From Arthrobacter sp. 24S4-2 (GTDB lineage Bacteria; Actinomycetota; Actinomycetes; Actinomycetales; Micrococcaceae), in NCBI RefSeq assembly GCF_005280255.1, contig NZ_CP040018.1, positions 4,836,001 through 4,900,000 of the forward strand: 64,000 nucleotides of DNA, given 5' to 3'. The notes beneath the pieces are model-generated. The model was given only the letters and a program-made list of their open reading frames with translations. It ran no database searches and was not told where the DNA came from. A program made the position numbers and the translations under genes. Position 1 is the stretch's first letter. Every line of letters begins with the position of its first letter. Below are positions 53,905 through 63,059 of the stretch, piece after piece.

Positions 53905-54762
53905 TTAGAGCGTGCGGGCGGTGAGGAACTGTTCCAGTGCCTCGAGGTCGTCGGTGTTGATGTGGTCCACGCCGGCGTCGAAGAGCTCATTCCAGACAGC
54001 TTCGCGTGCGGCGCCGGGCTGGTCAGGGGTGGCCCAGAAGCGGACCCGGTAGCCCTGGGCGTGGGCATCGGCCACGTAGGCCTGGAGTTTGGTGCGTTCG
54101 GCCTCGGGCATGGGGCCCACGCCCTGCCAGCTGAAGAGCTTGGTCCAGTTGTCGCTGACCAGCGGCATCAGCCCGGCAGGCATCCCGGAGGTGAGGTCCG
54201 CGGAGCGTCCGTCATAGAAGCCGAACCGCTTTTCCTGTGCCTGCATGGTGGCCAGGGGACGGTTTCCGCTGATGACGGCGGTGACGGGCCCGGTTTTGGT
54301 GGTGCCGTTGCTGTAGCGGCTCATGATGTCCCGGTGCTCGGCCAGTTCCTGCTCGATGGCGGCGTAGGTGGCCTCCCCTTCACTCTTGATGTCGATCAGG
54401 AGCTGCAGGCTGCCGTCCCAATGGGGATAAACGCTGCGGCCCTGGTTCCGCACCAGCTCGTCCAGCGGATCGAGGTAGAGGCTCTCGAGCGTTACTCCGG
54501 GCTTGGCGTCCGCGAGGTCGTGTGCCACCAGGAGTTCGCCGTCGACCAGCCACACATCTGCTTCGACGCTGGTGAATCCATGCGCCAGCGCATCGAACAG
54601 GGGACGTTCGTGCCCATAGTCGTTGTGGGCGTGCGTCCCTGCGAGGGGCTGGCCGACGACGACGGGCGGGGGCTTGGGTGCCTCGGCCTGGGCGGGTGCT
54701 GCTGCGGTTCCCGCCAGGGTGGCGAGGATGGCGACGGCGGCGAGGGCGCTTTTCACGAACAC
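53905..54762 (-). CDS. Secreted PI-PLC/glycerophosphodiester phosphodiesterase-family protein
   Basis: 285 residues from GTG 54762 (AGGAG upstream). Signal peptide SALAAVAILATLAGTAAAPAQA. Catalytic TIM-barrel motifs: AGTHAHNDYGHERPLFDALAHGFTSVEADVWL, LLVAHD, LLIDIKSEG, and the end VDHINTDDLEALEQFL. The E-x-D and first His residues are as in GDPDs. Exported; with the metallophosphoesterase it could release phosphate from phospholipid head groups. Confidence 0.87.
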   Translation of the reverse strand: MFVKSALAAVAILATLAGTAAAPAQAEAPKPPPVVVGQPLAGTHAHNDYGHERPLFDALAHGFTSVEADVWLVDGELLVAHDLADAKPGVTLESLYLDPLDELVRNQGRSVYPHWDGSLQLLIDIKSEGEATYAAIEQELAEHRDIMSRYSNGTTKTGPVTAVISGNRPLATMQAQEKRFGFYDGRSADLTSGMPAGLMPLVSDNWTKLFSWQGVGPMPEAERTKLQAYVADAHAQGYRVRFWATPDQPGAAREAVWNELFDAGVDHINTDDLEALEQFLTARTL

Positions 54763-54993
54763 GGAGTACTCCTGGTACCTCGGGGATGTCCGCCAGGCTA
54801 GGGGTGTGCCGGGCGAAAGGGTACGTGAAAAGACTGCTGGGCGTGGGAGAACAGCCAAGGTCGCAAGGGTTTCGCGGCGGTGAACACAAAGCGTCTTTAC
54901 CGGAGGGTTCACAACCTTGGATTTATTGGAGACCTAACGTCACACAACGCGACGGCATCCGGATCCGGACCAGCAACGCCCTACCCTTGACAG

Positions 54994-55551
54994 GTGACAT
55001 TGACTAAGATTCGCACCGCCGCCGCGAGCTCCCTCGCCGCCGCAGGTCTCCTGTTTACTCTCGCTGCCTGTTCCACGCCGGCCGCCACCCAGCCAACCAC
55101 CTCTGCACCGGCGTCCCCGGCAACGGCTTCATCCAGCGCCGCCTCCGGGCCCTGCGCCGGCGTGAAGGTCATCGTTGATTCGGGCGCCCTGAAGCAGACT
55201 GCCGCTGACACGTCCGTGTGCGTGCCCGTGGACGCGCCGACGCCCGCTTCCAAGGTGCTTGATGAGGCAAAGGTGAAAACCGAGGGCACTGCCCAATATC
55301 CCAAGGAACTGGTGTGCCGTGTGAACGGCGTGCCCGCCGCAGACCTCGACATCGCCCACAAGGGCGGCACGTACCGGGAAGACTGCAGCAAGATGCCCGC
55401 CGCTTTTGCCTACTGGGCTCTCTGGGTTAAGCCGGCCTCCGGGGCCTGGGAATACGCGCAGGAAGGCCTCGCCACCCTGCAGGTAAGCCCGGGACAGAGC
55501 CTGGAACTGCTCTTCACGGTCGACGACGCACCGGCCGCACCCGCGGCATGA
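54994..55551 (+). CDS. Lipoprotein with DUF4430-like domain, ECF transporter partner
   Basis: 185 residues. Lipoprotein signal LFTLAAC with lipidated Cys near 26, a Ser/Thr/Ala-rich linker, then a domain with CRVNGVPAADLD, YWALWVKPASGAWEYAQEGLATLQVSPGQSLELLF. This W-x-Y/W-x-V....G..Gd pattern resembles DUF4430, known in cobalamin-binding proteins. Start codon GTG 54994 or TTG 55000, weak ribosome site. Its stop overlaps the transporter start by four bases (ATGA), so they work together. Confidence 0.72.
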   Translation: MTLTKIRTAAASSLAAAGLLFTLAACSTPAATQPTTSAPASPATASSSAASGPCAGVKVIVDSGALKQTAADTSVCVPVDAPTPASKVLDEAKVKTEGTAQYPKELVCRVNGVPAADLDIAHKGGTYREDCSKMPAAFAYWALWVKPASGAWEYAQEGLATLQVSPGQSLELLFTVDDAPAAPAA

Positions 55552-58487
55552 CCTTTCGACCCGCGCCGTTACGCGCAGCGGCGGCTCTCGCCGTCGTCTT
55601 CATCGCGGCGCGGGTCATCTACCGCATCCTTTTCAACGGAGCGGGCGCCGGTGGACCGGTTCTGCTCAACATACCGCCAGTGCCCCTGCCTGCCCCGTAT
55701 GCCCATGTGGTCCTCCTCGGCCCGGTAACGGCGCCTGGGCTGTGGGAGGCGGTCCTGTCCGCCCTGCCGATTGCCGGGATGATCCTCGGTTTCGGCCTGC
55801 TCAACGCCTGGGTGGACGTGGCCCGCGGCTTCGTGCTGCTGGCCCGCGGCGGCCCCATGCAGGGCCTGGCCCGGACCCTTGTGGTGGCTTGGGCGGCGCT
55901 CCCGGCGCTCTCCGACGCCGTGACCTCTGTACGCCTGGCGTTTCGGTTGCGGGGCGAACGCTTCGGACCCCGCGCCCTGGTGCCCGTGCTCGAGCGCACG
56001 CTTGAGCACGCGGGCCGGGTTGCTGCGGCCCTGGAGTTGCGTGGCTTCGGGAGCCGGGCAGCACACCAGCCCGGCCCGGGTGCCGAAGAACCGGTTCTCG
56101 TCCGGGACGCCCAGTTCCGCATTGGTGACGCACAGGTGAGCGTCGCAGGGTTCGCGCCGTCGAGCGGGTCAATTGCGGTCATTACCGGGCCGACGGGCTC
56201 CGGCAAGTCCACTATCCTGCGGGGTATCGCTGGCCTCCTCTCGCACGTTGACGGTGGAGGAATTTCCGGCACCGTGCGCGTCGCCGGAACGGACCGTGCC
56301 ACTACGCCGCCGCGCGATACCGCCCGCCTCGTCGGCGTCGTATTGCAGAATCCCCGGGCCGCATTCGCCACCACCCGGGTCCGGGACGAAATCGGCCTCG
56401 CACTTGAGCTGCGCGGCATGGAATCCGGGACCGCCAAGGCGCGGGTGCTGGAGGTCGCGGAGCGTATTGGGGTGTCGGCGCTGCTGGACCGGAATGTCAG
56501 CACTCTCTCGGCGGGTGAGGCAACGCTCGTAGCCGTCGCCGCCGCGGTGGTGGAGCATCCTGCCCTGCTCCTGGTTGATGAGCCCCTGGCCGATCTTGAC
56601 ACCGTAGCCCGCAGACACGTCATCGCTGTGCTCAACGCCCTCGCCCGCGACGCCGGTGTCTGTGTCATCGTGGCGGAGCACCGGGCGGAAGCGCTCGTAC
56701 CGGTTGCCGACTCGTGGTGGACCATCGACGACGGCGCCCTGGTACCGGGTGCTGCGCCATCCGCGCCTTCGCACCCCGTCAGTGCCCGTCCGACGCCGGC
56801 ACAGCCAGTGGAGCTCGCGACCGTGCTGACTGAGCCCGTGCTGACGGCGGCAAAGCTCGCGGTGCACCGCAAGGGCAAGCCGCTGGTGCGCGACGCGTCC
56901 CTGACCCTGCACCGCGGCGAAGTGGTGGCCCTGGTGGGGCCGAACGGGGCCGGGAAATCGTCCCTCCTGGTGGCGCTCGCCCTGGGTGAAGGCACGGTTG
57001 GTGAAGGCAGGGGCGGTGAAAGAACGGTCGACGGCGGCACTCTCGGCGGCGGCCGCGTCGCCCTCGTCCCGGACGCCTCGGACGACCTCTTCACCCGGGA
57101 TACCGTGGCGGCAGAGCTCCGCGCGGCCGAGAGGCGCCAGGCGCGCCAGCGTAACGCGGGGCGCCACTCAAGCCGGCGTCTCTCAGACCTGCGCCGCCCG
57201 GGCCGCGACCAGCTTGCCCCACAGACTGCGGCGTCACGCCTGGCCCGTTTGCGGGGAGACGTTCGGATTCCCATTGGACCGGAGCATCCCCGGGACCTCT
57301 CTGCAGGAGAGCGCAGGATCCTTGCCATCGCGCTGCAGACCATGGACGACCCCCAGGTACTCCTGATCGATGAGCCCACCCGCGGACTCGATCCCGCGGC
57401 GCGCACAGCAGTCTCGGCGGCGCTGCGCGCCGCAGCGGACGCCGGCGCGGCGGTCCTGATCGCCACGCACGACCTCGACTTTGCCCACGGCCTCGGCGCC
57501 CGGATCCTGCCGATGCGTGACGGCGTCGCGCCCTCTTCCGCGCCGGCCACTGCACCTGAAGCGCCCCTCCCGCTTCCCCGGCGAGCGGGTGCCGGACCGA
57601 GGCCACGGGTCATCGAACAAACGGACACCCAGGGCGCGGCAAAACAGCGCCGCATCCGGATGCCGCGGCGCGTCGAGCTTTCAGTTCTCGCAGCTGCAAA
57701 CCTTCTGGCCCTCGCAGCGTTCTGCTGGCCGCTGCTCGCCGCGGCCTTCCCGGAGGATGCCGCCGCGGCCCTCCCCTACGCAGCGCTGGCCATTGCACCG
57801 CTCGCCGTCATCGCCATCGTCGTTTCCCTGGACGGCTCGGTCCGCTCCGCACACACGGTGGCGCTGCTCGGCGTCCTGGCCGCCGTCGGTTCGGCGGTGC
57901 GGGTGGCCAGCACCGGCGTCGGGGGCGTGGAGGCAGTCTTTATCCTGCTGATTCTGGCCGGCCGGGCCTTCGGCGCGCGTTTCGGCATGCTCCTCGGCGC
58001 CGCTACCATCGCGCTCTCTAGCGCTTTGTGGGGTGGCGTCGGGCCGTGGACACCGTTCCAGATCTTCGCCTGTGCGTGGGTGGGCGCCGGGGCCGGCCTG
58101 CTCCCCCGCCATGTGCGGGGCAAAGCCGAACTGTGGATGCTGTGCGGCTACGGCATCCTGGCGTCCTACCTGTTCGGTCTGCTGACCAATCTGTGGTTCT
58201 GGCCCTTCGCGGTGGGCGCCGGCACCGGTATCTCCTATGTGCCCGGCGCGCCGCTGGGCACCAACCTCAGCAGCTTCCTGCTCTACTCGCTGTTGACGTC
58301 GACGGCGGGCTGGGACACCCTGCGCGCCATCACCACGGTCATCGGAATCGCCATAGTGGGGCGGGCCATTCTCGCCGCACTCCGGCGGGTGAAGCCGGTC
58401 TCCAGCGTGGGCAGTCAGGCCGGGCAGGCCAGCCCCACCCAGGCTCAATCCAGTCAGGCCGGGGACCGGCGCCAACTCACACCTTGA
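55548..58487 (+). CDS. Single-chain ECF transporter (T, two ATPases and S component fused)
   Basis: 979 residues. T component (CbiQ-like membrane helices, with ELRGFG coupling-type segment) about residues 1-185; first ATPase with Walker A GPTGSGKS near 214, signature LSAGEA near 320, Walker B LLLVDEP near 340; second ATPase with Walker A GPNGAGKS near 464, LSAGERR near 584, LLIDEPTRGLD near 605 and H-loop ATHD; S component with about six helices 708-945. It takes up a vitamin or metal. The DUF4430-like lipoprotein and adjacent metH make cobalamin the best guess (inference). Converges with metH, overlapping by 11 bases. Confidence 0.82.
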   Translation: MTFRPAPLRAAAALAVVFIAARVIYRILFNGAGAGGPVLLNIPPVPLPAPYAHVVLLGPVTAPGLWEAVLSALPIAGMILGFGLLNAWVDVARGFVLLARGGPMQGLARTLVVAWAALPALSDAVTSVRLAFRLRGERFGPRALVPVLERTLEHAGRVAAALELRGFGSRAAHQPGPGAEEPVLVRDAQFRIGDAQVSVAGFAPSSGSIAVITGPTGSGKSTILRGIAGLLSHVDGGGISGTVRVAGTDRATTPPRDTARLVGVVLQNPRAAFATTRVRDEIGLALELRGMESGTAKARVLEVAERIGVSALLDRNVSTLSAGEATLVAVAAAVVEHPALLLVDEPLADLDTVARRHVIAVLNALARDAGVCVIVAEHRAEALVPVADSWWTIDDGALVPGAAPSAPSHPVSARPTPAQPVELATVLTEPVLTAAKLAVHRKGKPLVRDASLTLHRGEVVALVGPNGAGKSSLLVALALGEGTVGEGRGGERTVDGGTLGGGRVALVPDASDDLFTRDTVAAELRAAERRQARQRNAGRHSSRRLSDLRRPGRDQLAPQTAASRLARLRGDVRIPIGPEHPRDLSAGERRILAIALQTMDDPQVLLIDEPTRGLDPAARTAVSAALRAAADAGAAVLIATHDLDFAHGLGARILPMRDGVAPSSAPATAPEAPLPLPRRAGAGPRPRVIEQTDTQGAAKQRRIRMPRRVELSVLAAANLLALAAFCWPLLAAAFPEDAAAALPYAALAIAPLAVIAIVVSLDGSVRSAHTVALLGVLAAVGSAVRVASTGVGGVEAVFILLILAGRAFGARFGMLLGAATIALSSALWGGVGPWTPFQIFACAWVGAGAGLLPRHVRGKAELWMLCGYGILASYLFGLLTNLWFWPFAVGAGTGISYVPGAPLGTNLSSFLLYSLLTSTAGWDTLRAITTVIGIAIVGRAILAALRRVKPVSSVGSQAGQASPTQAQSSQAGDRRQLTP

Positions 58488-61400
58488 AGTACTTTGCCTC
58501 CGGGTGGTGGAACACGAACGCGTCCGTGGACTGTTCGGGGTGCAGCATCAGCTCATCGCTCAGGACCACGCCCATCCGCTCGGGCTTCAGCAGTTCCGTC
58601 ACCTTGCGGCGGTCCTCCATGTCCGGGCAGGCGGGGTAGCCGAGCGAGAAACGCGCCCCGCGGTAGTCGAGCTTGAACAGGCCCGCTTTGTCCTTCGGCT
58701 CCTCGGAAGCGAAGCCCAGCTCAGAGCGGATGCGCGCATGCCAGAACTCCGCGAGCGCCTCGGTGAGCTGCATGACCAGGCCGTTGAGCTCGTAGTAGTC
58801 GCGGTAGTGGTTTCCTTTGAACAGCTCGGACGTCACCTCGTCGATCTTCGAGCCGGCGGTGACCAGCTGCACCGGCAGGACATCGATCTGCCCGGATTCG
58901 CGCGAACGGACGAAGTCGGCGAGGCACAGGTGCCGGTCGCGGCGCTGGCGCGGGAAGTCGAAGCGCAGCCGCTCGGTGCCGATCGGGCCGCCTGAGCCGC
59001 CGTCGGGGGCGAGAAGCCCAGGGGTGCCGAGGACGCCGTCGCGGTCCTCCCCGTGGTGCAGCACCACCACCTGTTCCCCTTCGGAGACCACCGGGAAATA
59101 GCCGTACGCGACGGACGCGTCCAGCATTCCCTCGCCGAGGATGCGGTCCAGCCAGTACCGCAGGCGCGGCCGGCCCTCGCGTTCCACCAGTTCCTCATAG
59201 GAGGCGCCGTCCTCGCCGCGGCCGGGCTTCAGCCCCACTGCCCCATGAAGGTGGCGCGTTCGTCGAGGAAGGTGGAGTAGTCGTGGAGCGAGACGCCGCG
59301 CACGATGCGGGTGCCCCAGAACGGCGGCGACGGCACGTGGTTGTCGGAGGCGACGTCGGACCGGCCCGGCATCGCTTCCGGCTCGGTCACCGTGAACTTC
59401 GGGCCGCCTTTGTGGATCCGCTTCTTCAGCGGCGGGAGGCCGACGGCGTCGGGATCGGCGCCGCGGGCCACCTGGACCAGGGGTTCCATGAGTGAGAGGC
59501 CCTCAAAGGCGTCCTTGGCGTACCTGACGGTTCCTTCAAACTGCTCCGCGAGGTCCTGCTCCACGTAGGCGCGGGTCAGGGCCGCGCCGCCGAGGATGAT
59601 GGGCCACTTCTTCGCCAGCCCGCGGGACTGCAATTCGGCGAGGTTCTCCTTCATCACCACGGTGGACTTCACCAGCAGGCCGGACATGCCGATCACGTCC
59701 GCGTTGTGTTCCTCGGCCGCGGCCATGATCTCGGCGATCCCCTGTTTGATGCCGATGTTCACCACTTTGTAGCCGTTGTTGGTGAGGATGATGTCCACCA
59801 GGTTCTTGCCGATGTCGTGCACATCGCCGCGCACGGTGGCGATCACCATGGTGCCTTTGCCCGAGGAATCCGACTTTTCCATGTGCGGCTCGAGCAGGGC
59901 AACCGCGTTCTTCATCACCTCGGCGGACTGCAGCACGAACGGCAGCTGCATCTCGCCGGCGCCGAAGCGTTCGCCCACCACCTTCATGCCCTCGAGCAGC
60001 TGGTCGTTGATGATGCCCAGCGGGGTCATGCCTTCGGCGCGCGCAAGGTCCAAGTCCTCTTCGAGGCCCTTGCCTTCGCCGTCGATGATGCGCCGCTGCA
60101 GGCGTTCACCGGTGGGCAGCGCGGCGAGTTCCGCGGCGCGCTGGTCCTTGAGCGCTGCGGTGTCGACGCCGGCGAACAGGTCCAGCATGCTGTTCAGGGG
60201 GTCGTACGTGACATTGCCGTCGGCATCGTATTCGCGGCGGTCCCAGATGAGGTCCAGCGCCACCTTGCGCTGCTCTTCCGGCAGCGACGCGAGCGGCACG
60301 ATCTTGGCGGCGTCGATGATGCCGCTCGTCAGGCCGGCCTGCACGGCCTCGTGCAGGAACACCGAGTTCAGTGCCATGCGCGCTGCCGGGTTCAGGCCGA
60401 AGGACACGTTGGAGACGCCGAGTGTTGTGTTGATGCCGGGGTACTTGGCGGTGATCTGGCGGATGGCCTCGATGGTTTCGATGCCGTCCCGGCGGGTTTC
60501 TTCCTGGCCGGTGGCGATGGGGAAGGTCAGGCAGTCGACGATGATGTCCTCGACCCGCATCCCCCATTCGCCAACCAGGGCGTCGACGAGGCGCGAGGCG
60601 ATGGCCACCTTGCCCTCGGTGGTGCGTGCCTGGCCCTTTTCGTCGATGGTCAGGGCGATCACGGCGGTGCCGTGTTCCTTCACGAGCGGCATGATGCGCG
60701 CGAAGCGGCTGTCCGGGCCGTCGCCGTCCTCGTAGTTGACGGAGTTGACCACCGGGCGTCCCCCGATGTGTTCAAGCCCGGCCTGCAGGACGGGGGGTTC
60801 GGTGGAGTCGATGACGAGCGGGAGCGTGGAGGCCGACGCGAAACGTGAGACGACCTCCTTGATGTCGGCCACGCCGTCGCGCCCCACATAGTCAATACAC
60901 ACATCGAGCAGGTGCGCGCCGACGCGGACCTGCTCGCGGGCAATGTCCACGCAGTCGTCCCAACGCTCGTCGAGCATTGCCTGGCGGAACGCCTTCGAAC
61001 CGTTCGCGTTGGTGCGCTCGCCAATGGCGAGGTACGCAGACTCCTGGTCGAAATTCACGTGGTGGTAGAGGGAAGCGATGCCAGCTTCACGCTCGGTGGG
61101 AAGGCGGCTGCCGTCGGCGCCCCTCCCGCCGCTGGTGACCGCGGCGCTGGTGCGGAAGGGCGCAAGGCGCTCGACGACGGCGGCCATGTGCTCCGGCGTC
61201 GTACCGCAACATCCGCCCACCAGGCCGAGGCCGAATTCGCGCACAAACTGCTCGTGCGCGGTGGCGAGTTCGGTGGGCGAGAGCGGATAGTGCGCGCCGT
61301 TGGCGCCAAGCACCGGGAGGCCGGCGTTGGGCATGCAGGCGATGGCCACTGAGGACTGCTTGGCCAGGTGGCGCAGGTGCTCGCTCATCTCATCCGGCCC

Positions 61401-62126
61401 GGTGGCGCAGTTCAGGCCGATGGCGTCGACGCCGAGCGGCTCGAGCGCGGTGAGCGCCGCGCCGATCTCGGAGCCCATCAGCATGGTTCCGGTGGTCTCG
61501 ACCGTTACCTCGACGAAGATGGGGAGCCGGATGCCGCGGGTCACGATGGCCTGCTTGCAGCCGTTGACCGCGGCTTTGGTCTGCAGGAGGTCCTGGCTGG
61601 TCTCGATGAGGAAGGCATCCGCTCCCCCGTCGATGAGGCCCTCGGCCTGCAGGGCGAAGGTCTGCTTGAGGTAGTCGTAGGTGGTGTGCCCGAGGCTGGG
61701 GAGCTTGGTGCCCGGCCCCATTGAGCCCAGCACCCACCGCATCCGTCCGTCTGTTTTTTCTGCCGCTTCGGCGCGTTCGCGGGCGATCTCGGCGCCCTTG
61801 CGTGCTAGTTCTTCGATGCGGTCGTCGATGCCGTAGTCGGAGAGGTTGGACCAGTTGGCGCCGAAGGTGTTGGTTTCGACCGCGTCGATGCCGGTGGCGA
61901 AGTACGCGTCATGGATGTCCGCGAGGACGTCTGGGCGCGTGGCGTTGAGGATCTCGTTGCAGCCTTCGAGGCCCAGGAAGTCTTCTTCAAGGGACAGTTC
62001 CCGGCCCTGCAGCATGGTGCCCATTGCGCCATCGGCGATGACAACCCGGTGGTTCACCGCATCCAGGAGCTCCTGGGCGCGGACGGGGCGGGGGACGGAC
62101 TCAATATCAAGCGCAAAACGAGGCAT
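58477..62126 (-). pseudogene. metH: Cobalamin-dependent methionine synthase, split by a one-base frameshift
   Basis: The upstream frame (62126-59229, 965 residues) holds the homocysteine domain (GLNCATG, GGCCGTTPEHM), the folate domain, and the cobalamin domain with the DVHDIGKNLV ligand motif near residue 768. It ends at FMGQWG and TGA. The rest, starting LKPGRGEDG, is in the next frame (59238-58477, 253 residues): the activation domain, with RFSLGYPACPDMEDR and FHHPEAKYFKV. The break is at a GGGG run (59232-59235 region); one extra base would restore about 1,218 residues, the family length. So it is an inactivating indel or a sequence error. A GTG at 59238 could let the activation domain be made separately. 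Confidence 0.82.
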
Positions 62127-62188
62127 CTAAACAGACTACGGGCGGGGCCCTATGCAGTGCGCTGTGTGTCCATGTACTACGACGGCGG

Positions 62189-62494
62189 TCAGCCCGCGCC
62201 CTGGCCCTCGCGGGCCACTTCCTCCAGGATCCTGGCTGTGGGCGCTGCCGTCATCAGCTGCCCTATCACCGCCGGCTTGTCCCACACGTCGCTGCGGAGC
62301 CGTTCCAGAAAGCCGTTCGCAGCATCCTTGGTGTCGAAGTCAAGGAGCACGGCCACGCTGTTCTGGTCCTCTGTATCCCGGAACAGGCGGACAGACCTGG
62401 CGCCGGAGGCAGCGCGGCCTGCAGGATCGGTGTCGAATACTTTCTTGAAAGCCTCGTAGTCCCGGACTGGATAGCTGATCTGCAAGGTGAACAT
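62189..62494 (-). CDS. Hypothetical protein with ABM/Dabb-like dimeric barrel pattern
   Basis: 101 residues, AAGGAACGACG upstream of the ATG. FTLQISYPVRDYEAFKKVFDT, SVRLFRDTEDQNSVAVLLDFDTKDAANGFLERL resembles a small ferredoxin-like alpha-beta barrel subunit (monooxygenase or cyclase-like). No catalytic residues can be named. Single gene. Confidence 0.6.
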   Translation of the reverse strand: MFTLQISYPVRDYEAFKKVFDTDPAGRAASGARSVRLFRDTEDQNSVAVLLDFDTKDAANGFLERLRSDVWDKPAVIGQLMTAAPTARILEEVAREGQGAG

Positions 62495-62618
62495 CGTCGT
62501 TCCTTTCCCTCGGGTGGTGTCAGGTCAAAGATAGGCCTTCCAGCGTCATCCCGGTAGGGCCGGAGGGCGGCCTTGACCCGGTGATGCGTTGCCCTCCTAG
62601 CGTGTGTGTATCCAGGCC

Positions 62619-62813
62619 CTACAGCGCCGACCAGCCGCCGTCGGAGGCGAGGATAGCGCCGTTGACGTTGGTGCCGTCGTCGCTGAGCAGGAAGGTGATG
62701 GAGGCGGCGAGCTGCGCCGCGGTGGCGGGCGTGGGGACGGTGGCCTGCATCAGCGGGCCGAGGCGTTCGGCCGCGAGCTGAGATTCGTTCCGCGGCATGT
62801 GCCAGCCAGTCAA
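62619..62813 (-). pseudogene. C-terminal fragment of an SDR oxidoreductase
   Basis: The last 55 or so residues of an SDR are clear: LAAERLGPLMQATVPTPATA, AQLAASITFLLSDDGTNVNG, ILASDGGWSAL. Upstream (above 62790) similarity stops and no Rossmann fold is present. A remnant; its pieces recur at 51325 and 51786. Confidence 0.7.
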
Positions 62814-62879
62814 GGCGCCTTTGAATGCATCTGTGACGAGGCCGTCATTCCGACCATTAGCAGCGAAAGGCGCGATCCG

Positions 62880-63059
62880 ATGTATGGACTGCCAACCCGA
62901 AGTTTCCTCACCTGCAAAAATGATTTCTCAGACAATGCCGGCGTGATCGCCGAAACATCGAACGCCACCCCTCGCCAGCCGGAGTCCGCAAACGTATTGG
63001 AGTTAAAAATGCGACGAACCATCAAAGTTCCCCGCGCAAGAAACAAAACGAGGGCTTAA
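62880..63059 (+). CDS. Doubtful small ORF in a lower-GC patch
   Basis: 59 residues from ATG 62880 (GAAAGG upstream), basic C-terminus (MRRTIKVPRARNKTRA). Base composition is clearly poorer in G+C than neighbours. No family recognised. Its stop overlaps the stop of the ABC gene. Confidence 0.3.
   Translation: MYGLPTRSFLTCKNDFSDNAGVIAETSNATPRQPESANVLELKMRRTIKVPRARNKTRA

Noticed and set aside
54780..54994. Cobalamin riboswitch before the ECF/lipoprotein genes
   Set aside because: The conserved B12-box and its core helices are not seen here or upstream of metH at 62127-62190.
59229..59238. Programmed ribosomal frameshift in metH
   Set aside because: No slippery heptamer with a downstream structure is evident, and a simple missing base in a G run explains it better.
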